The notes under the pieces are model-generated. The model had not been told where the DNA came from and made no database searches. It worked only from the letters and a program-made list of their open reading frames with translations. A stretch of 64,000 bases of DNA from contig JAYUSQ010000272.1 in the NCBI GenBank assembly GCA_043755595.1, forward strand, positions 13,610 through 77,609. Reading direction: 5' to 3'. Shown here piece by piece: positions 34,169-45,621 of the stretch (positions within the stretch are counted from its first letter, which is position 1; each line of letters begins with the position of its first letter). This DNA is from VFZP01 sp043755595 (GTDB taxonomy: Bacteria > Acidobacteriota > Terriglobia > Bryobacterales > Bryobacteraceae). Both the position numbers and the translations under genes were made by a program.

Positions 34169-35138
34169 ACGTTTTAAACAAAACCGGGGCGGCGCGTTGC
34201 TCGCGGTGCTTTGGCTCTCGGCGGCGCTTTCGGCCATTGCCTTCTCAGTCGCCTCGTCTGTCCGCGCCGAAACCGAGCGGGCTTCGACGCTCTCAGAGAG
34301 CATCCGCGCCGGTTATCTCGCGTCCGGGGCGGTGGAAGGCGCCATCCTCAAAATCCAGGGAGCGCGCAATTCTTCGCGGTCATCGCCCGCACGGTTTCAC
34401 TATTCCTTCGCCACTGGCGAAGCGGATGTGGAAGTGATTCCCGAGACTTCGCGGCTGGATATCAATCACGCCAAACATCAGGATCTGGCAAATTTGATGC
34501 TCGCCTTAGGAGCCGATCCCGAGCGCTCTCAAGCGATTGCGGCGGCTATCGTGGACTGGCGCCAGCCCGGTGGCCGCTTTGACGACTACTACTTGCGGCT
34601 CACTCCGTCTTTTCGGCCACGGCATGCGTCTTTTCAAGAGATTGAAGAAGCCATTTGGGTGCGAGGCATGACTCCCGATCTGTTCCACGGAAATTACGCA
34701 CGCGAACCGCGCACAGGCAGGTTGATCCGGCTCGGCGCGTTCAAGGACTCCGTTTCGGTGTATGGCTCGATCGATAAGTTCGACGCCAACGGGATAGAGC
34801 CCGCGCTGCTTCGTTCCTTCGGCGCATCGGTGGAGGGCGCGGCAGCGTTCGTTGTTGAACGCGAACGGCAGCCACTGGCGACCGCCGGGGAACTAGGGCG
34901 GGTGGCGATGATGTCCGGGCCGGCTACCGGCCGTCTGACAGTCATGGGAAACAGCATCTATACGCTCCGCGCGACTGCTCGCATCCGCCTTCCCAACAAC
35001 CGCCTCTCTGACGTTTCGCGCACCGTATCGGCCCAGGTGAAATTCAGAATGCCCGACTTTCCACCCGCCTATCAAGTACTGCGTTGGGATGACCAGGCTT
35101 TCTCTCCGGGCTACTCGGAGGCTCGCGCGTGGCGGTAG
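34152..35138 (+). CDS. gspK: Type II secretion minor pseudopilin GspK-like
   Basis: 328 residues from ATG 34152 (earlier ATGs at 34131 and 34140 are in frame). The start KRFKQNRGGALLAVLWLSAA resembles GspK, which lacks Glu at +5 of the mature chain. Then SSVRAETERASTLSESIRAG and a large helical insert domain with SRLDINHAKHQDLANLMLAL and AAAIVDWRQPGG, the GspK SAM-like helical region. ATG position overlaps gspJ. It ends inside the first codons of gspL. Confidence 0.87.
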   Translation: MSRSNKRFKQNRGGALLAVLWLSAALSAIAFSVASSVRAETERASTLSESIRAGYLASGAVEGAILKIQGARNSSRSSPARFHYSFATGEADVEVIPETSRLDINHAKHQDLANLMLALGADPERSQAIAAAIVDWRQPGGRFDDYYLRLTPSFRPRHASFQEIEEAIWVRGMTPDLFHGNYAREPRTGRLIRLGAFKDSVSVYGSIDKFDANGIEPALLRSFGASVEGAAAFVVERERQPLATAGELGRVAMMSGPATGRLTVMGNSIYTLRATARIRLPNNRLSDVSRTVSAQVKFRMPDFPPAYQVLRWDDQAFSPGYSEARAWR

Positions 35139-36508
35139 AAGAGTCCGCTCCGCAGGCCGCCGCCGAAGCGCCTCTCCGACCCGCAGCCCCAGCCGGCGGC
35201 GCGCGCAAGTGGCTCGCCATTGGCACGGGCGTGGGCATCGAAATTGCGGGCGAAGACTTGCGAGTAGTGATAGCGCGCGTGCGTCCCGGTGGCGTGGAAG
35301 TCGTGGCGCATTGCACCATCGAGCGATTCGAGAGCCGGTCCGCCGTCGAGTGGGGCGCAGAGTACGCCGCTTTCGCAAAACGTGCGCAGGCCGCCGCCTT
35401 GCCGGTGACAGTGCTGCTGCCGAGGCGTGAAGTAGTGGTGCGGCATTTGCAACTGCCGGGCGTCGACGCCAAGGAACTTGGCTCAGCCGTGAGCTGGCAA
35501 GTCGACTCGCTACATCCCTACGCGGATCAGCCGGTAGCGCATGCCTGGGCGCGTTTGGGCGAGTCCTCACAAATCATGGTCGGACTGGTGCGGCAAGAAG
35601 TGATCGACCACTACGCCAACCTGTTCACCGAAGCCGGGCTCAAGCTCGCGAGCATTACATTTTCCGCCGCCGCTCTTTACTCGGCCAGCCGCATTCTGGT
35701 CACGCCGCCCGCGGCATTCCTCGCCTTACGTTCCGACGGCGCGCTGCTCGAAGCCTACGGAGAAAGCGCCGCGCGGCCGGTATTTTCAACTTGGTTTGAC
35801 GATCTTCCCGCCGGTGTTGAGCCGCGGGCGCTGGCAGAAATGCGAGCCGATGCCGATCTCGTGACCGGCCGTTTCACAGATCTACTGCCGCCTCTGCGAC
35901 GCGCGCCCGCTGAAACGTTTGAGACGGAAACGATGTCGCTGGCGCTCGCCGCCGCCATCGCCAACGCCTGCCCGCGCCTGGCGCTCGATGCCAATTTGCT
36001 GCCGGCCGAACGGCGGACCCAGAGCGCGCGCTGGGTCTACATTCCGACTATTATTCTGGGCGCGCTCGTGGCCGTGGCGGCCTTGCTGCTGGCCTGGCAG
36101 CCGGGCTATCAGGAGCGGGAATATTTGAAACGTCTGAGTGTCGAAATCGACAAACTGCAACCGCGGGCGCAACAAGCCGCCAAGCTCGACTCGGCCGCCT
36201 TGGACGCCCGGCGCCGCATGGACCTGCTCGATGAATTCCGCCGGCGTTCGCAAGCCGATGCCGATGCCTTGCGAGAGTTGACTAACTTACTGCAACCGCC
36301 CGGGTGGGTCCAATCGCTGTCGATGACGCGAACGGAGATTCAGGTGGCGGGCGAAGCCGAACAGGCGGCCGCATTGATCAAAGTCCTGGATGGCTCCCCG
36401 CTCTTCAAGGATTCGTCGTTCTCAAATTCAGTCACGCGCAACGGCGCGGCCGAAGGCTTCATCATCCGCACCCATCGCGAAGGCCCCGGCACAGGAGAAG
36501 CGCAGTGA
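35129..36508 (+). CDS. gspL: Type II secretion GspL-like protein (PilM/PilN fusion layout)
   Basis: 459 residues. The N-terminal two-thirds (about 25-290) is an actin-like PilM/GspL cytoplasmic domain: LLPRREVVVRHLQLPGV, then SAVSWQVDSLHPYADQPVAH. One membrane helix at about 308-330 (YIPTIILGALVAVAALLLAW) is followed by a coiled-coil and a periplasmic ferredoxin-like domain of the PilN kind (GWVQSLSMTRTEIQVAGEAE, IKVLDGSPLFKDSSF). It links the ATPase to the periplasmic parts. Starts at GTG 35129, overlapping gspK by 10 bases. Confidence 0.85.
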   Translation: MAVEESAPQAAAEAPLRPAAPAGGARKWLAIGTGVGIEIAGEDLRVVIARVRPGGVEVVAHCTIERFESRSAVEWGAEYAAFAKRAQAAALPVTVLLPRREVVVRHLQLPGVDAKELGSAVSWQVDSLHPYADQPVAHAWARLGESSQIMVGLVRQEVIDHYANLFTEAGLKLASITFSAAALYSASRILVTPPAAFLALRSDGALLEAYGESAARPVFSTWFDDLPAGVEPRALAEMRADADLVTGRFTDLLPPLRRAPAETFETETMSLALAAAIANACPRLALDANLLPAERRTQSARWVYIPTIILGALVAVAALLLAWQPGYQEREYLKRLSVEIDKLQPRAQQAAKLDSAALDARRRMDLLDEFRRRSQADADALRELTNLLQPPGWVQSLSMTRTEIQVAGEAEQAAALIKVLDGSPLFKDSSFSNSVTRNGAAEGFIIRTHREGPGTGEAQ

Positions 36509-37116
36509 TGAAATTGGAAGCGCGAGACCGGCGAGCCTTGCAGTTGTTGGGCGGAGCGTTGGTTGTTATGGCCATTATTTACTTCTGGCCTGCCGCGGCC
36601 GGTGAAGTCGTGCAGCCGGTCGAGTCGTCCGCGCCTATGGCCGAACGCCGCCTCGAAAAGCTTCGTGAATTAGCGGCCACTCTGCCGGGAAAACAAAAGC
36701 TGCTCGACGGCGTCATGGCTCAGTTGAAGACGCGCGAGAAGGGGTTGATTGAAGCCGAGACGCCGGCACAGGCTCAGGCGCAACTTTCGCAAGTGATCCG
36801 CAAATTAATGCGCGCGCAATCGCCGCCGATGGAAACCGGCCAAGTCGAGTTGGGCTCGGTCCAGCCGCTCGGCCAGGACTATGGCGAAGCGATTCTAACG
36901 ATCAGCACCAACTGCCGGATTGAACAACTAGTGAATCTGCTGGCGGACGTGAGCCGCCAACCCGAGGCAATGTCGACGCGAGAGTTGCGTATCCTGGCGG
37001 CGGACCCCCGCCAGAAAACCATCGGAGTCCGGTTGACGATTTCCGCCGTGCTGCCCAAGCGGCTAGTAGCGGCCGCCGATCAGAGGCGAGCGGCGATGGG
37101 AGGAAATGCGTTTTGA
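36508..37116 (+). CDS. Type II secretion GspM-like protein (PilO-like)
   Basis: 202 residues from ATG 36508, which shares one base with the GspL stop (TGATG). A cytoplasmic basic start, one membrane helix (about 12-28: LLGGALVVMAIIYFWPAA), a coiled-coil (MAERRLEKLRELAATLPGKQ) and a C-terminal ferredoxin-like domain ending TIGVRLTISAVLPKRLV. This is the GspM/PilO architecture, which pairs with GspL/PilN in the inner-membrane platform. Sequence similarity in this family is always low, so the call relies on layout and position. Confidence 0.78.
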   Translation: MKLEARDRRALQLLGGALVVMAIIYFWPAAAGEVVQPVESSAPMAERRLEKLRELAATLPGKQKLLDGVMAQLKTREKGLIEAETPAQAQAQLSQVIRKLMRAQSPPMETGQVELGSVQPLGQDYGEAILTISTNCRIEQLVNLLADVSRQPEAMSTRELRILAADPRQKTIGVRLTISAVLPKRLVAAADQRRAAMGGNAF

Positions 37117-37880
37117 CCCGCAAATTGGCTTTCTTGAATTTGCTTTTGGTAGCGCTGCTGGGAGCGGCTGGCTGGCAGCTTCGCGAACGCTGGCGGGAAA
37201 CCGGGGCTCGGCATGAGGCGCAGTTGAAGCGCCTGGTGGCAACGCCGCCTTCGCCCGGCGCGCCCGTGGTAGAGGGCGTCAAGCCGGTCGAAGCCGCGAA
37301 CTATTCCGACGTGGCTCTGAAGATGATGTTCTCCAAAGATCGCAACCCGAATGTGGTTGTCGAAGAGGCCCCTCCACCGGTTCCAGATCCAATTCCGACT
37401 TTTCCGTCGGTGTACGGCGTCATGGAGATAGGAGGCCCAATCACGGTGTTCATGTCCGACGGCACATCCAACGCGCAGAAGGGCTACCGGCCTGGCGATA
37501 AAGTCGGACCGTTCAAGCTCCTGTCGGCCACGCGCACTGAATTCGTCCTCGGTTGGAAAGACAAGACGTTCAACAAGACGCTGGCCGATTTGAAGCCGCA
37601 ACCGGGACAACAAAGCGCTGCGGCGGCCGCGGCGGGCGGCCCCTCCGCGCCAGTGGCGCAGTTGCCTTTGAACGGGAGTGTCGCGCCCGGGACCTCCGAC
37701 AGCAAGGCCAAGGACGCTCAAAAGGATTTGATCAAGGACGGCATGATCGACACCGGCGCCGTGAATCGCGCTTGTGTCCCGGGCGACGCCTCCCCAGCCG
37801 GGACCGTTACCGCCGGTTATCGCAAGGTGACACGCGCGTCGATGTTCGGCCAAGTCTGCTATTGGGAACCGGCTCGATAA
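37113..37880 (+). CDS. GspC-like inner-membrane protein of the secretion system
   Basis: 255 residues from TTG 37113 (TTGA overlap with the previous stop). One N-terminal membrane helix (LAFLNLLLVALLGAAGW) and a linker precede an HR-like small beta domain: FPSVYGVMEIGGPITVFMSD, then GYRPGDKVGPFKLLSATRTE, as in GspC/PilP proteins that contact the secretin. The C-terminal part (about 170-255) is not a PDZ domain. It is low-complexity and ends with two cysteines, NRACVPGD and GQVCYWEP, that could form a disulfide. Position just before the secretin gene fits GspC. Name withheld because similarity is weak. Confidence 0.7.
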   Translation: MTRKLAFLNLLLVALLGAAGWQLRERWRETGARHEAQLKRLVATPPSPGAPVVEGVKPVEAANYSDVALKMMFSKDRNPNVVVEEAPPPVPDPIPTFPSVYGVMEIGGPITVFMSDGTSNAQKGYRPGDKVGPFKLLSATRTEFVLGWKDKTFNKTLADLKPQPGQQSAAAAAAGGPSAPVAQLPLNGSVAPGTSDSKAKDAQKDLIKDGMIDTGAVNRACVPGDASPAGTVTAGYRKVTRASMFGQVCYWEPAR

Positions 37881-37904
37881 GGCGTCAGAAAAGGATCTCG
37901 AAGT

Positions 37905-38381
37905 ATGAAAAACATTTTGCTCGTAATTTGTTTCGCTGGCCTGGCGCTGGCGCAGAATAAGAACGCCGCTACGGCCAAGTCCACGGGGGCTACCGCTAAG
38001 AAAAGCGCGACGGAATCGCCTCGGCCCCTGACCACCGGGGCTGTCACGATTCCCAAAGACGCGGTCGAAATCGAGCCCGGCCTGTTCCAGGCGAAAGACG
38101 ATTCCGGCAAGGTCTGGCACTACACGCGCACGCCGTTCGGCGTCCGGCGATTCCAACCTGAGAACGTCGCGGACACGACCGCCGAAGACGCTTCGCGCAT
38201 TTCAGTGGCAGGCGAAGATAACGGCGTGATCAAGTTCACCCGCAAGACACCCTTCGGCACCGCGGGATGGACTAAGAAGAAAGACAACTTGAACGCGGCG
38301 GAGAAGATGGCGGTCGAGCGCTCGGCTCGGCAAAAAGACTCTGGCGCCGCCACGGCTACGGCCGCCAAGCCCGCCCTCTAA
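37905..38381 (+). CDS. Small exported hypothetical protein in the secretion operon
   Basis: 158 residues with a signal peptide (MKNILLVICFAGLALAQN). The mature part is basic and Ala/Lys-rich at both ends, with a central segment VEIEPGLFQAKDDSGKVWHY then TRTPFGVRRFQPENV, repeated in part later as IKFTRKTPFGTAGWTKKK. The double 'TPFG' suggests a duplicated short motif. No family recognised. Lies between the GspC-like and GspD genes (24 and 19 bases away), so it may be a periplasmic accessory such as a pilotin substitute; this is inference. No lipobox is present. Confidence 0.7.
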   Translation: MKNILLVICFAGLALAQNKNAATAKSTGATAKKSATESPRPLTTGAVTIPKDAVEIEPGLFQAKDDSGKVWHYTRTPFGVRRFQPENVADTTAEDASRISVAGEDNGVIKFTRKTPFGTAGWTKKKDNLNAAEKMAVERSARQKDSGAATATAAKPAL

Positions 38382-38400
38382 AGCGGAGAGCTAAAAACGG

Positions 38401-40803
<2,403 letters not shown>

Positions 40804-40807
40804 TTTC

Positions 40808-40824
40808 CAGGCCGATTTGGCCTG
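40808..40824 (+). terminator. Short hairpin after gspD, weak terminator candidate
   Basis: CAGGCC-GATTT-GGCCTG, a perfect 6-bp stem with a 5-base loop, begins 4 bases after the GspD stop. No T-run follows, so it may be a processing or attenuation site rather than an intrinsic terminator. Confidence 0.35.
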
Positions 40825-40891
40825 ACCGTGAAAGCCGGCGAAGATTTCGAAGAGTCGCGAGCCTTCGCCGCGCGCTAGACTGAAAGCACGG

Positions 40892-41395
40892 ATGCAAATA
40901 CTCCAAGCCGGGGGCCACAAGATGCTCTACCTCGAACTCGACACCGAGGTCCTGGGAGATATCTGCAAGCAGATGGGCCTGGAATGCGAAATCCGCGATT
41001 CCAAGCGCAACCTTACCGTCCACGCGACGGCTCCGGGACGGCAATCCCCGCTGCTGCTGTTCGACGCGCGCGATCCTGGAAATCTCGGTTGGTTTGCGCG
41101 ATGCCAGTTTTATGTGGACGGCCAGACGGCCAACGTTCTACAGACGCCGATCAGTGTCGCTAATCAGAAGGACGCCCGCGGCTACGTGCTGCCGACCGCG
41201 ATTCGCCTGCAGATTAACAAGGAATTGCCCTCCAGCTTTAAGATGCCAGGCCGGCAACCGGTCAACGAGCAAATCGTCTACGGCGTCTTCTACAATTTTC
41301 TCAACGCACTACTCAACGACGGCGTGGCGGTTTGCGGGGGCGCGCTGGTGCGTCCGTTGGCTGGGCGTGGGGATAGCAACGGCCCACGCGGTTAG
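40892..41395 (+). CDS. Hypothetical protein
   Basis: 167 residues, no signal peptide or membrane helix. Mixed alpha/beta: MLYLELDTEVLGDICKQMGL, LLLFDARDPGNLGWFARCQF, then YVDGQTANVLQTPISVANQK and a C-terminal KMPGRQPVNEQIVYGVFYNF. I do not recognise the family. It lies 88 bases after the secretin gene and 15 before the S55 gene, in the same direction, so it may be the first gene of the following unit. ATG 40892 is the first start; ATG 40922 is possible. Confidence 0.6.
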   Translation: MQILQAGGHKMLYLELDTEVLGDICKQMGLECEIRDSKRNLTVHATAPGRQSPLLLFDARDPGNLGWFARCQFYVDGQTANVLQTPISVANQKDARGYVLPTAIRLQINKELPSSFKMPGRQPVNEQIVYGVFYNFLNALLNDGVAVCGGALVRPLAGRGDSNGPRG

Positions 41396-41410
41396 GGCGT
41401 CCAATCCATC

Positions 41411-43117
41411 GTGACCTTCCGCTTGTTCGCTCTTCTCTCCTGCGGCGCCGTGCTGGCCGCGCAGACACCGATTCTGCCGCTGAGTGAAGTTCGACAAGGG
41501 ATGCGGGGCGTGGGCAAGACGATCTTTCAAGGCGACCGCATCGAAGAATTTCAAGCGGAAATTTTGGGCGTGCTTGAGAACGCCGGGCCCAAACAATCGA
41601 TCATCCTGGCGCGGCTTTCCGGCGGTCCACTGGAAAGGTCGGGCGTGCTGCAAGGGATGAGCGGCAGTCCCGTCTATGTGAACGGGCGGCTGATGGGCGC
41701 GGTCGCTTTGTCGTTTGCATTTTCCAAGGACCCGATCGCCGGCATCCGGCCGATTGAAGAGATGCTGCGCGTGGGCTCTGGCGGACGAGCGCTGAACGTG
41801 GCCAAGCTGGAAGACCTGGTGGCTAAGCCCTATGAAATGGGCGGCGGCTCACGCTTGATTGAAGTGGCGACACCGCTCTCGCTCTCCGGTTTCACCGCTT
41901 CGACGATCGAACACTTCGCTCCGCAGTTGCGCGCGCTGGGACTGGAGCCGATGCAGGGTACGCTCGGTGGCGGAGCGGCAACCGGTAATCGCCCAGCGGC
42001 GGGCAAGCGGTTGGAGCCAGGTTCGATGATCAGCGTGCAACTGGTCAGCGGAGATCTGAACGTGGCGGCCGACGGCACGGTAACGCATCTTGACGGCAAC
42101 CGGATTTATGCCTTCGGTCACCGGTTCCTGGCGGTCGGCCCGACCAGCTTGCCTTTCTCCCGCAGCGAGGTCCTGACGCTGCTGCCGAACCTGAATACCT
42201 CATTCAAGATTTCGGCGGCCAAGGAATGGGTGGGCTCAATCACGGGTGACTATAGCGCGGCGGTGGCGGGCGAAGTGGGACGGCACGCATCGCTGGTGCC
42301 GGTGACCCTGGCCGTGAATGGCAAGCAGAATTACAAGTTCAATCTGGTGGAGGATCGGCTCCTGACGCCGTTTTTTCTTCAGATGGCGATGTACTCGGCG
42401 ATTGAAGCGACCGAACGCACGGCCGGGTCGGGTACGGTGGCGGTGCGCGGCGCGATTGAATTCGTCTCAGGCCAACGCGTGCGCGTCGACAACATTTATT
42501 CCTCCGACAACGGCGCGCCGCTCCCGTCTTCGCTGGCCGCTTCGATTCCGTTGAGCTATGCGATGCAAAGTGGATACCCGGAGTTCAAGGTCAAGAATCT
42601 GGATCTCCGCGTGGAGACCGACGACAACAAGCGCCAATACTACGTGGACCAATTCTGGACGTCTCGCAGCACGGTGAAGCCTGGCGAGGCCGTGGATCTG
42701 CACGTTACGCTGAGCGGGCAAGGCGGCGTGGAAGTGAAACGGTCTGTCACATGGCGCGTGCCAATCGGCGCGGCCATCGGTACGCTGCAATTAACCGCGA
42801 CCGACGCGATGTCGACCAACGTGGCGGACTATTCCCACATTCTGACGCAGGCGCCAAATAAGAGCGCGCAAATTTCAAGCATGCTGAACGGCTTACGTTC
42901 CAACGACACTATCACGATCCGGGTGTGGAAGTCCGAGTCGAGCTATCTGGTGCAGGGTCAAAGCCTGCCCTCTCCGCCACCGTCGTTAGCGCTGTTGCTC
43001 AAGCGTACGCCCGGAGCCGCCGCGCCCGGTGCGAGCTCTAAACTTGCCGAGTTCGATTTCAAAGTTGACGCGCCCATCACCGGCTCGCGCATCGTTCAAT
43101 TGGAAGTGAAGGAATGA
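41411..43117 (+). CDS. Exported protein with SpoIVB-type S55 peptidase domain
   Basis: 568 residues starting at GTG 41411 with a signal peptide (MTFRLFALLSCGAVLAAQ). The S55 region begins LPLSEVRQGMRGVGKTIFQG, and SGVLQGMSGSPVYVNGRLMG (near residues 77-96) holds the serine-protease-like GMSGSP motif; NRIYAFGHRFLAVGPTSL adds the Gly-His element. SpoIVB is a sporulation protease, but this large exported form is widespread in non-sporulating Acidobacteriota and its substrate is unknown. The C-terminal half is beta-rich. The stop overlaps the next gene by 4 bases. Confidence 0.85.
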   Translation: MTFRLFALLSCGAVLAAQTPILPLSEVRQGMRGVGKTIFQGDRIEEFQAEILGVLENAGPKQSIILARLSGGPLERSGVLQGMSGSPVYVNGRLMGAVALSFAFSKDPIAGIRPIEEMLRVGSGGRALNVAKLEDLVAKPYEMGGGSRLIEVATPLSLSGFTASTIEHFAPQLRALGLEPMQGTLGGGAATGNRPAAGKRLEPGSMISVQLVSGDLNVAADGTVTHLDGNRIYAFGHRFLAVGPTSLPFSRSEVLTLLPNLNTSFKISAAKEWVGSITGDYSAAVAGEVGRHASLVPVTLAVNGKQNYKFNLVEDRLLTPFFLQMAMYSAIEATERTAGSGTVAVRGAIEFVSGQRVRVDNIYSSDNGAPLPSSLAASIPLSYAMQSGYPEFKVKNLDLRVETDDNKRQYYVDQFWTSRSTVKPGEAVDLHVTLSGQGGVEVKRSVTWRVPIGAAIGTLQLTATDAMSTNVADYSHILTQAPNKSAQISSMLNGLRSNDTITIRVWKSESSYLVQGQSLPSPPPSLALLLKRTPGAAAPGASSKLAEFDFKVDAPITGSRIVQLEVKE

Positions 43118-45387
43118 CCAAGGCCGTTGTCTGCGGCGCACTGCTCGCCACGCTGGCTTACGCCGCCTCTCCCACCGCTTGGGAGATGACCAGCTATCAG
43201 GATTTTCTGAAGGCGAAGTTCTCAGGCTTGGCGCTGTCGCGCGATGGCCACGTTACGCTGGCTCCCAAACTTGAGCAATTGTTCGCAGGCGAAGCCGCTA
43301 TCTGGAGCATCGCGACGGCGCCGGATGGCGCCATCTACCTCGGCACCGGGCACAAGGGGAAACTGGTTCGCATCGATCGCGCCGGCCAATCATCGGTTGT
43401 GTTTACGGCGGGTGAGGCGGAGATCTTCGCGGTTGCGGTCGATGCCGGGGGCCGTGTGTTTGCGGCCACGTCACCGGGCGGCAAGATTTATCGCCTCGAA
43501 AGCAACGGTGCGGCTACCGAATATTTCAACCCCAACACCCGCTACATTTGGGCGCTGACGATCGGCAAGGACGGCGCTTTATATGCGGGAGCCGGCGACG
43601 ATGGCAGGATTTTCCGGATCACGGGGGCAGGGCAGGGAGAGGTTTACTATGAGACCGGCCAGTCTCATGTAACTGCGCTGGCATGGGATCGCGAGGGCAG
43701 ATTGCTGGCTGGCAGCGAACCCAACGGGCTGGTCTATCGCGTCACGGCCAAAGACAAAGCGTTCATCCTGCACGACGCGGACTTGCCGGAAATTCGTTCA
43801 ATCCTCGCTGGACCGGACGGGTCGATTTACGTCGCCGCGATGGGAGGTTCAGTGGGCAAGCAGACTGCCCCGGCCGCGCCGGCGAGTGGCGCACAAGTTA
43901 GCTCTACGTTTAGTGCGACCACGGCGACGACGGTGACCGTGTCTGAAGAGGGCGGTGCGGCTCACACACAGGGCGGCATCGATAAACCAAAGCCGTCGCC
44001 TGGCGCGGGATCGGCACAACAGCAGGCGGCAGTGGCCGCGCCGGCGGCGACGGCAATGGTCGAATACGCGGGTGTTGAGAGGTCCGCCGTGTACAAGATT
44101 CACGCCGATAACACGGTCGACAAGTTATGGAGTTCGAAGGAAGAGAACGTCTACGATATCGCACTGCGCGCCAACGGGTCGTTGCTGATCGGGGCTGATA
44201 ACCAAGGGCGCGTGTACGAACTGGACGCGGCGGGCAAAGCGAAGCTGATTGCCGATTCGCGCGAGAACGAAGTGCTGCGAATCCTGGCGACTCCCGCCGG
44301 TGCGCTGGTGGCCACGGGCACGCAAGGGCGGCTGCTTCGATTGGGGAATGCGCCGGCCGCATCCGGCGAACTTGAGTCGACGGTGCATGACACGACGGCT
44401 ATCGCCCGGTGGGGCAAGCTGGCGTGGCAAGGCGCGAGCTGCACCGGCTGCCGGTTGGTATTCCGGACGCGCACGGGAAATTCGGCCCGGCCCGACAAGA
44501 CTTGGAGCGATTGGTCTGAACCGCTCAGTGAAGCGGCGGGCAGCAAGGTGGCCAGTCCCAACGCTCGATACACACAGTGGAAGGCCGAGTTTGCGGCCGG
44601 GGCAAACGGTGGGTCGCCGTCGCTCGAATGGGTGCGGCTTGCCTATCTGCCGCAGAACAGCCCGCCTGCATTGAAGACCATCACGGTGAGCGCGCAAACG
44701 AGTTCGGCTGGGTCGCGGCCAACAACGGGCGCGACGGCGGCGGCCTCGACGACCCCGACCTACTCGATTTCCGTTACCGATACGGGCGAAGCGGGTGCGT
44801 CTTCGGTCAGCGGCACACCGGTTCAGCCGTTGGTGCGCGCATCCCTTGAGCAACTGACAATCAGTTGGCTGGGTGAGGATCCCGATAACGACAAGCTGAT
44901 CTATAGCGTTTGGTTCCGGAGCGAACCCCAGAGGGAATGGAAACTTCTGCGCGGCAATATGAGCGAGGCCGTTCATACGGTGGATGCCGAGGCTTTCGCC
45001 GACGGGCGCTACTGGTTCCGCGCGATCGTAAGCGACCGGCTTTCGAACGCGGCAGCGGCGGCGCGCGAAGACGAATTGATCAGCCCGGCGATTCTGATCG
45101 ACCGCACGCCTCCGGTGCTGACGGCGAGTGCGGCGGTGCGCAACGGGGCGGCTTGGGATGGACGGGTGGAGGTGCAAGATGGCGCGTCGCCATTGAAGGC
45201 TTGCGAGTACTCGATCGATGGAGGACAGTGGACTCCGCTCGCGCCGGCCGATGGTGTCGTCGACTCGTTGGCCGAAACTTTCACCGTGCATATAGAAAAT
45301 CTTGCGGCGGGTGAACACTTGATCGCAGTGCGCGCTTATGATTCGGCGAACAACGCGGGAGTCGTGCGGTTTCTGGTGGATCGGTGA
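43114..45387 (+). CDS. Exported beta-propeller protein coupled to the S55 protein
   Basis: 757 residues with a signal peptide (MTKAVVCGALLATLAYAA). The N-terminal 400 residues form a propeller of repeats such as IWSIATAPDGAIYLGTGHKG, IFAVAVDAGGRVFAATSPGG and IWALTIGKDGALYAGAGDDG. It is interrupted at about 255-315 by a low-complexity Ala/Thr/Pro insert. The C-terminal part is fibronectin-like (DPDNDKLIYSVWFRSE.., LAAGEHLIAVRAYDSANNAG). It probably binds carbohydrate or protein at the surface. Translation is coupled to the S55 gene by an ATGA overlap, so they likely work together; the function is unknown. Confidence 0.82.
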   Translation: MTKAVVCGALLATLAYAASPTAWEMTSYQDFLKAKFSGLALSRDGHVTLAPKLEQLFAGEAAIWSIATAPDGAIYLGTGHKGKLVRIDRAGQSSVVFTAGEAEIFAVAVDAGGRVFAATSPGGKIYRLESNGAATEYFNPNTRYIWALTIGKDGALYAGAGDDGRIFRITGAGQGEVYYETGQSHVTALAWDREGRLLAGSEPNGLVYRVTAKDKAFILHDADLPEIRSILAGPDGSIYVAAMGGSVGKQTAPAAPASGAQVSSTFSATTATTVTVSEEGGAAHTQGGIDKPKPSPGAGSAQQQAAVAAPAATAMVEYAGVERSAVYKIHADNTVDKLWSSKEENVYDIALRANGSLLIGADNQGRVYELDAAGKAKLIADSRENEVLRILATPAGALVATGTQGRLLRLGNAPAASGELESTVHDTTAIARWGKLAWQGASCTGCRLVFRTRTGNSARPDKTWSDWSEPLSEAAGSKVASPNARYTQWKAEFAAGANGGSPSLEWVRLAYLPQNSPPALKTITVSAQTSSAGSRPTTGATAAASTTPTYSISVTDTGEAGASSVSGTPVQPLVRASLEQLTISWLGEDPDNDKLIYSVWFRSEPQREWKLLRGNMSEAVHTVDAEAFADGRYWFRAIVSDRLSNAAAAAREDELISPAILIDRTPPVLTASAAVRNGAAWDGRVEVQDGASPLKACEYSIDGGQWTPLAPADGVVDSLAETFTVHIENLAAGEHLIAVRAYDSANNAGVVRFLVDR

Positions 45388-45411
45388 AGAGCGGAAAACG
45401 GGAGATGCGGG

Positions 45412-45619
45412 ATGCAAGCACCCCTACGTAGAGTACGAAGCCGACCCATTGTGGCCGCTGCTCGAACAAGGCATTGGCGACTTGGTGCGTAACCAGGATC
45501 TTGTCGAACAGGAAGATCGAAACTACATTGTTGGCTATCTGTGCAAGGCGATTACTAAGGGAACCAAAAGCGCGAAAGAGCGGCTATCGCGGGAAGCCCG
45601 GCAGGCGGCCAAGAAATAG
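45412..45619 (+). CDS. Small conserved hypothetical protein with a damaged start
   Basis: The frame ending at 45619 codes for KHPYVEYEADPLWPLLEQGI, then GDLVRNQDLVEQEDRNYIVG and YLCKAITKG, a compact soluble domain that looks conserved. It has no start codon near Lys-His: the open frame runs back to ATG 45338 inside the previous gene. However, ATG 45412-45414 stands just before, off by one base. Removing C45415 gives ATG-AAG-CAC (MKHPYVEYE), a natural N-terminus of about 68 residues. So either one base was inserted or the translation begins upstream by coupling from the previous gene. Function unknown. Confidence 0.5.
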
Positions 45620-45621
45620 GT

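Noticed and set aside
44125..45417. 430-codon minus-strand frame, Arg/His-rich
   Set aside because: Antisense shadow of the propeller gene 43114-45387.
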